A stretch of DNA of 27,818 bases, taken from contig JAKAWN010000034.1 in assembly GCA_021827245.1 (NCBI GenBank), positions 1 to 27,818 on the forward strand. The letters run 5' to 3'. The notes beneath the pieces were generated by a model. The model was given only the letters and a program-made list of their open reading frames with translations. It had not been told where the DNA came from and ran no database searches. Shown piece after piece: positions 24,170 to 27,818 of this stretch (position 1 is the first letter of the stretch; each line of letters starts with the position of its first letter). Source of the DNA: Acidobacteriota bacterium (GTDB lineage: Bacteria > Acidobacteriota > Terriglobia > UBA7540). The position numbers and the translations under genes are program-made.

Positions 24170-25159
24170 TTAATTCGGAGGGTCTGCCTCCGGTCTTACA
24201 AACTGCTCCAGGACTGATGCGTTGCTTCTTGTGGCCTTTTGGGAGTCAGGGGTTTGGGAAAGGCGGTCAGGGCGGGTACCGACTGTTTTCTCCTCAAGCC
24301 TGGCTAGCACTATCTGACGCTCAGTCTCGAAAAGTTTTGCTTTTATGTGGAAAACATGAACGGCTTGAAAGCAACAGTAGTAGAGTCCAGGAATGCCGTC
24401 GAGGAAGCCCAAGCCCAAGAAATACTTATACAGGAACAAGAGAACCGGTGACCCTGGAAATCGGAGCAGGGCGTGCTTAAGCCAGCGCCGTCTCTGTGCC
24501 TGAACGCCCCAAAGTGAAGGAGGTAGTTCGTCGTTTCGGCCCTCCAGGAACACTTTGACTTCCCAGTTGGAATATTCGTTATGCTTCTGGATGTAGCGCT
24601 CTAGCGAGTTGGTATTTTCGTGCATGACAGGGTTCTTCAAACGCCCAACTACTCCATTTATCACCACGTGTTCATGCACTTCGATGTCTGACATTGACTG
24701 ATCCTGGGATTCCAATCTCTTTTCGTAGTGACCCTTTCCCCGCCGGAAGAGAGCCACCTTCCAAAACTGCGTATCCCCGTGGCGAAGCTGCCGCCCCAGG
24801 AAATAGATTTCGAGTTTCAACCAGAAACCGTCAAACCTGTTTTGGCCGATGGCGGCTGCTATTTCTGCCTTAATGGGATCGAGGAGGACCTCATCCGCGT
24901 CCAGCAAGAGGATCCACTCATTGCGGAAGGGGAAAGTATCGAGGGTCGCCTGGCGTTTCTTTGGCCAGCCGCCCCGATAATCAAATTGGACGACTTTTGC
25001 CCCATAATATTCGGCAATCATGGCGGTGCCATCTGTACTGTGCGAATCCACAACCACTATTTCATCTGCCCAGCCGCTTATCGCCCCCAGACAGCGCCCC
25101 AGATTGTCCGCATCGTCGCGAACCGGGATAAGGACCGACAGTGGAACCTTGGGGTTCAT
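24170..25159 (-). CDS. GT2-family glycosyltransferase (WaaE/KdtX-like)
   Basis: This inverting enzyme transfers a sugar from a nucleotide donor. The 329-aa protein starts PLSVLIPVRDDADNLGRCLG and has the GT-A motif VVDSHSTDGT at 36-45, LLLDADEVLL at 84-93 (DxD-like metal site) and QRRRWLKHALLRFPGSPVL near 224-242, the acceptor/catalytic loop in WaaE/KdtX-type proteins. A C-terminal hydrophobic stretch (FLYKYFLGLGFLDGIPGLYY, near 245-264) would hold it on the inner membrane. The stop TAA merges with the SD of the carbamoyltransferase, so these two genes are co-translated in one operon. The start has only a weak RBS and follows the methyltransferase by 66 bases. Confidence 0.88.
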   Translation of the reverse strand: MNPKVPLSVLIPVRDDADNLGRCLGAISGWADEIVVVDSHSTDGTAMIAEYYGAKVVQFDYRGGWPKKRQATLDTFPFRNEWILLLDADEVLLDPIKAEIAAAIGQNRFDGFWLKLEIYFLGRQLRHGDTQFWKVALFRRGKGHYEKRLESQDQSMSDIEVHEHVVINGVVGRLKNPVMHENTNSLERYIQKHNEYSNWEVKVFLEGRNDELPPSLWGVQAQRRRWLKHALLRFPGSPVLLFLYKYFLGLGFLDGIPGLYYCCFQAVHVFHIKAKLFETERQIVLARLEEKTVGTRPDRLSQTPDSQKATRSNASVLEQFVRPEADPPN

Positions 25160-25225
25160 GGCTCTTTTAACCGCGAACTCGTTGCGAGATTTTTCGGCCG
25201 CTTTTCATGCACGGGATGTAGTGCA

Positions 25226-25858
25226 TCACACCTTCTCTGCCCAAACCAACATGTTCATCCAAATCGGCCAGAAGCGGCCCATGCAGAAATGTCCCCTCAC
25301 ACGAAAACCGTTTCGGTCCAGCATCACAGTCAGCGAATTCAGCGAGAAGAAGCGAATGTGGGGGCCAGCGGGATCAAAGTGCTGGTCAAACCCCCGAAGG
25401 GCGAGAAGAAGGTTCTTAAGGCGCCCGTGGTAAGGGGTGCTCAGGAATATCTTGCCGCTAGGTCGAAGGACCCGGCGCATTTCCGCTAAGGCTCTGTTCA
25501 CGTCGACCAGATGCTCGATCACCTCGCTGGAGAACACAACGTCAAATGAATCGTTCGCGAAGGGAAGAGACGAATCGACGCCTCCCATCACCAACCCCGC
25601 GGACGAGACGTTCGCTTTGGCTCTACGAAGGGCCGCCGCAGAAATGTCTATCCCCGTTACTTGGTACCCCGCCGCAGCTAGGAGGGCTGTGGACCGTCCT
25701 CCGCCACACCCGGCGTCCAACACCCTGCCCTGGTGAGGCGCGCCTTGGCGGAGGAAAACATTGATTCGGTCCTTCGTCAGCGGGTCGAGATCGGGTGGAG
25801 TTTCTGTTCCCGGCGTCCAGTAACGTTCGTAGTAATCTCTTGTGGCATCCAGCGACAT
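25226..25858 (-). CDS. Class I SAM-dependent methyltransferase
   Basis: This 210-aa protein has the Rossmann-type SAM fold: motif I VLDAGCGGGRST at residues 46-57, VTGIDISAAALRRAKANV near 67-84, motif with VDSSLPFANDSFDVVFSSEV (post II) near 93-113, and VLRPSGKIFLSTPYHG near 129-145. These are typical of UbiE/COQ5-like small-molecule methyltransferases. Given the neighbours, the likely role is methylation of a sugar in the exopolysaccharide. It follows the GT4 gene by four bases and has no clear SD. No transmembrane segment, so it is cytoplasmic. Confidence 0.88.
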   Translation of the reverse strand: MSLDATRDYYERYWTPGTETPPDLDPLTKDRINVFLRQGAPHQGRVLDAGCGGGRSTALLAAAGYQVTGIDISAAALRRAKANVSSAGLVMGGVDSSLPFANDSFDVVFSSEVIEHLVDVNRALAEMRRVLRPSGKIFLSTPYHGRLKNLLLALRGFDQHFDPAGPHIRFFSLNSLTVMLDRNGFRVRGHFCMGRFWPIWMNMLVWAEKV

Positions 25859-25862
25859 GGGT

Positions 25863-27089
25863 TTAAGAGTTTCTCATGCACTCCCTTCTCGGCCGACCCG
25901 CGAGCGCCGGTGATGTATGCACCGTTGGGGCCGGTCTGAGTTTTTCGATCATCAGACGGGTATGATTTCTCCAGTCGAAGCGCAGTTCGGCTCGTCTTCT
26001 TCCCTTCATACTCATCGCCGAGCGCCTGCTCGGATCGGTGGCCAATTCTGTGACCTTTTGGGCCAGGTCCTGCGCGTCCAAAGGATTGAAGTAGACAGCC
26101 GCGTCTCCGCAAATTTCGCGATTGACGGGAGTGTCGGCGGCCACTATGGGAATGCCGAATGCCATCGCTTCCACCATCGGAAAGCCGAAGGACTCGGTGA
26201 GTGAGGGAAAGACAAAAATATCCGCCTCCGCGTATAGCCGGGCGGTTTGCTGCCGGTTCTGGAGACCGACGATCTCGACCCAGCGCGCCACTTCAGGCTT
26301 CTGTACTAGGGCCAGGTCGTTTGACTGACTGATTGTCCAACCAGCTTCTTCCCATGCCGGGTCGGCCGTGGTCTTCAGGAAGAACTTTTTTCCGCCATTT
26401 CGGTTGAGGGCAGGCATGGCCTTCAGGAGGGTTCCCAAGTTCTTGTGCTCGCAATAATAGGAAAGAAACAGGAGCTTGATAGCGCCGGCACGAGAGAAAT
26501 GTAAGAAAGGATGTTCCTCTGTTTGCCCGTTGGACAACTCCGCCAAGGAGACTCCGTAATGGTTCACCAGCGTTTTTCGATCGTCGAGGCGAACGTATTC
26601 CCGCAACTCATCGAGCATGGCCTGCGTGGGAGTCATCACCACGTCGGCGCTCTTGGCACTCCAGACGATCAGCCAGCGGCGCAATTCGAAGTCGATCCGG
26701 GCTTTCAGAGGATGCCGGGACAGGAACATCTTCCGATAAATCCTGGAAAAGTAGAGAGTGTTGCGGACCAGCAGGAGCTGGCGCACCGGGCAGCGGAACA
26801 TGGCGAAGTTAGCCGTCGAGTAGAGCGCGTCCGCGCGCATCTTCTTGAGCGCGCGGCGGAGCGTCACCTGCTCCCACCACAAGCGCTTCAGCGTGTTCGC
26901 GTTGCCAATCCGCGTGAGCACCAGATGGACGTTCGGGGCCACATCATGCACCTTCGCAGCGGTCTCCGGGAGCAGATAAACCGTGAACTCCATCCCACTC
27001 TCGGGCCCCGGCAGGCAGCGAAGAACATTAGTCAGGTACGTGACCGCCCCACCCATCTTGGCCGATACAGCATTCAGAACGATTTTCAT
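25863..27089 (-). CDS. GT4-family glycosyltransferase
   Basis: I place the start at the ATG at 27089 (MKIVLNAVSAKMGGAVTYLT), since the first 21 codons of the longer frame overlap the upstream gene's end and have no RBS. The N-terminal Rossmann domain has the donor/acceptor loop GGAVTYLTNVL, and the C-terminal domain has LFLSYYCEHKNLGTLLKAMP and IFVFPSLTESFGFPMVEAMA, the E-x7-E donor-binding motif with G-F-P, then IPIVAADTPVNREICGDAAV. All are GT4 hallmarks of the retaining GT-B fold. It elongates the lipid-linked oligosaccharide on the cytoplasmic side. It lies directly after the beta-helix gene in the same operon. Confidence 0.9.
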   Translation of the reverse strand: MKIVLNAVSAKMGGAVTYLTNVLRCLPGPESGMEFTVYLLPETAAKVHDVAPNVHLVLTRIGNANTLKRLWWEQVTLRRALKKMRADALYSTANFAMFRCPVRQLLLVRNTLYFSRIYRKMFLSRHPLKARIDFELRRWLIVWSAKSADVVMTPTQAMLDELREYVRLDDRKTLVNHYGVSLAELSNGQTEEHPFLHFSRAGAIKLLFLSYYCEHKNLGTLLKAMPALNRNGGKKFFLKTTADPAWEEAGWTISQSNDLALVQKPEVARWVEIVGLQNRQQTARLYAEADIFVFPSLTESFGFPMVEAMAFGIPIVAADTPVNREICGDAAVYFNPLDAQDLAQKVTELATDPSRRSAMSMKGRRRAELRFDWRNHTRLMIEKLRPAPTVHTSPALAGRPRRECMRNS

Positions 27090-27117
27090 ATTCGCTTCGA
27101 GTTTGGCTGCACGCGCT

Positions 27118-27818
27118 CTATTTTGCCGCCCACACGCCCGAGGGGCCTTCACAGACGTAGAGCGTGGAGTCAGGCCCTCCGTCCTGCCTGGAGTATAGGC
27201 TTCCTACTTTGCATGAACCTTTGGGCGCACCATCGCCGGTCGTCCATCCAAGGTTCTTTGCGTTGATGTTGCTTGACGGGTTGTTGTAGATGGCGTTACG
27301 TTTTACGGATCTGTCGACCGGCGGCGAGCCGTTGTACAAGTACCCGAGAATTCCGATGCCCTTGGCCTTTGGACCAAGCGTCCATGAGGCTCCATGTCCA
27401 CCAAAGATCTGGCAATTGGAAGTCGGAAGATTGTTTCCGATCACAAACCCCAAGGGGCTTGGGACGCTCATCCCAACCGCATAGGCGTAAAAACGCCCTT
27501 CGTCGGCAACAATTCCTGCCCCGGTGGTGTTTTCAAACCGCGTCCCGAACAGGTGGACATTGGTTGTCGCCGAACCCGTCTGCGTAATATGCATCAGCTC
27601 AGACGTTGCATTACCTTCAATATCTCCGCCGATAAAGGTCACGGGAGATCCCCCTTCGATGTCAACGTAAACGGGCTCCGCGACGTCGAGGGTTGCATCC
27701 AATCCTGTAAACTGAACGTCATTGCTGATACCATCCACGTGGATCGCCACCTTCGCCGTCAGAATACTTACGCGATCAAATCTCCCAAACATGGCGTTCG
27801 AGAGATAGAAACCGTACG
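27118..27818 (-). CDS. Beta-helix/pectate-lyase-like protein, C-terminal part (runs off window)
   Basis: The frame is open to the window edge, so the N-terminus and any signal peptide are outside. The visible part has parallel beta-helix repeats (VSILTAKVAIHVDGISNDVQ, YVDIEGGSPVTFIGGDIEGN, TTNVHLFGTRFENTTGAGIV) and a distinct C-terminal tail KVGSLYSRQDGGPDSTLYVC followed by EGPSGVWAAK. The same kind of tail (GGSIYMRTDGG then YFCEAGKW) ends the broken beta-helix gene at 19148-20410. The tail may be a trimerization/chaperone or attachment module seen in tail-spike-like depolymerases. It is upstream of the GT4 gene in the glycan operon, so an exopolysaccharide lyase or modifier is likely. Confidence 0.8.
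   Translation of the reverse strand, partial: YGFYLSNAMFGRFDRVSILTAKVAIHVDGISNDVQFTGLDATLDVAEPVYVDIEGGSPVTFIGGDIEGNATSELMHITQTGSATTNVHLFGTRFENTTGAGIVADEGRFYAYAVGMSVPSPLGFVIGNNLPTSNCQIFGGHGASWTLGPKAKGIGILGYLYNGSPPVDRSVKRNAIYNNPSSNINAKNLGWTTGDGAPKGSCKVGSLYSRQDGGPDSTLYVCEGPSGVWAAK

Noticed and set aside
26511..27266. Plus-strand 251-codon frame
   Set aside because: Antisense to the GT4 gene and the end of the beta-helix gene; no recognizable motif.
1..27818. CRISPR array
   Set aside because: No regularly spaced repeats of 24-40 bases were found; the only direct repeats are the short pairs described.

Overview
The window looks like a chromosomal segment of a moderately GC-rich, soil-type bacterium. 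An Acidobacteriota origin is my best guess, from the FecR-like protein, the carbamoyltransferase/glycosyltransferase cluster and the twin CACGGGC-type palindromes, but no marker gene proves it. It falls into three parts.

Part A (1 to about 14513) is most of an integrative mobilizable element. From the left it has the N-terminal 224 codons of a tyrosine integrase and an excisionase-type HTH protein (both minus strand), then a plus-strand mobilization module: an unknown 376-aa protein under a strong promoter with an overlapping palindrome, a gene-free oriT candidate, a MobC/ribbon-helix-helix (RHH)-type accessory protein, a TraD/TrwB-type coupling ATPase and a MobF (TrwC/TraI) relaxase-helicase. 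No type IV secretion channel genes are seen, so the element probably borrows one. Cargo follows: an HNH-like protein paired with a DUF3800 protein, three uncharacterised membrane or beta-rich proteins, a large PIN-like protein, a tail fragment resembling ArdC/zincin proteins, an orphan antitoxin and a PIN toxin/antitoxin pair. The element ends in the 3' half of a tRNA-Gly(CCC) gene (14469-14513), the expected displaced attachment site. The intact tRNA should lie just left of the window, beside the integrase 3' end.

Part B (14514 to about 17031) is decayed sequence. It holds a tyrosine-integrase C-terminal remnant beside the att site, suggesting an older element in the same tRNA, a doubtful hypothetical gene, a gene-poor stretch, a secreted FecR-domain protein with its own promoter, and a truncated IS630-type transposase.

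Part C (about 17028-27818) is a minus-strand exopolysaccharide or surface-glycan cluster. In transcription order it contains a beta-helix protein (partial at the window edge), a GT4 glycosyltransferase, a SAM methyltransferase, a GT2 glycosyltransferase, a NodU/CmcH-type carbamoyltransferase, a second GT4, a CapD-like gene fragment, a frameshifted second beta-helix protein, and a sugar-phosphate transferase fused to a CapD-like membrane/Rossmann region. The fusion gene ends where IS630 sequence begins. The likely logic is that a sugar-1-phosphate is loaded on undecaprenyl phosphate, glycosyltransferases extend the chain, methyl and carbamoyl groups decorate it, and beta-helix proteins cut or bind the product. 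The distal end of the cluster is clearly eroding.
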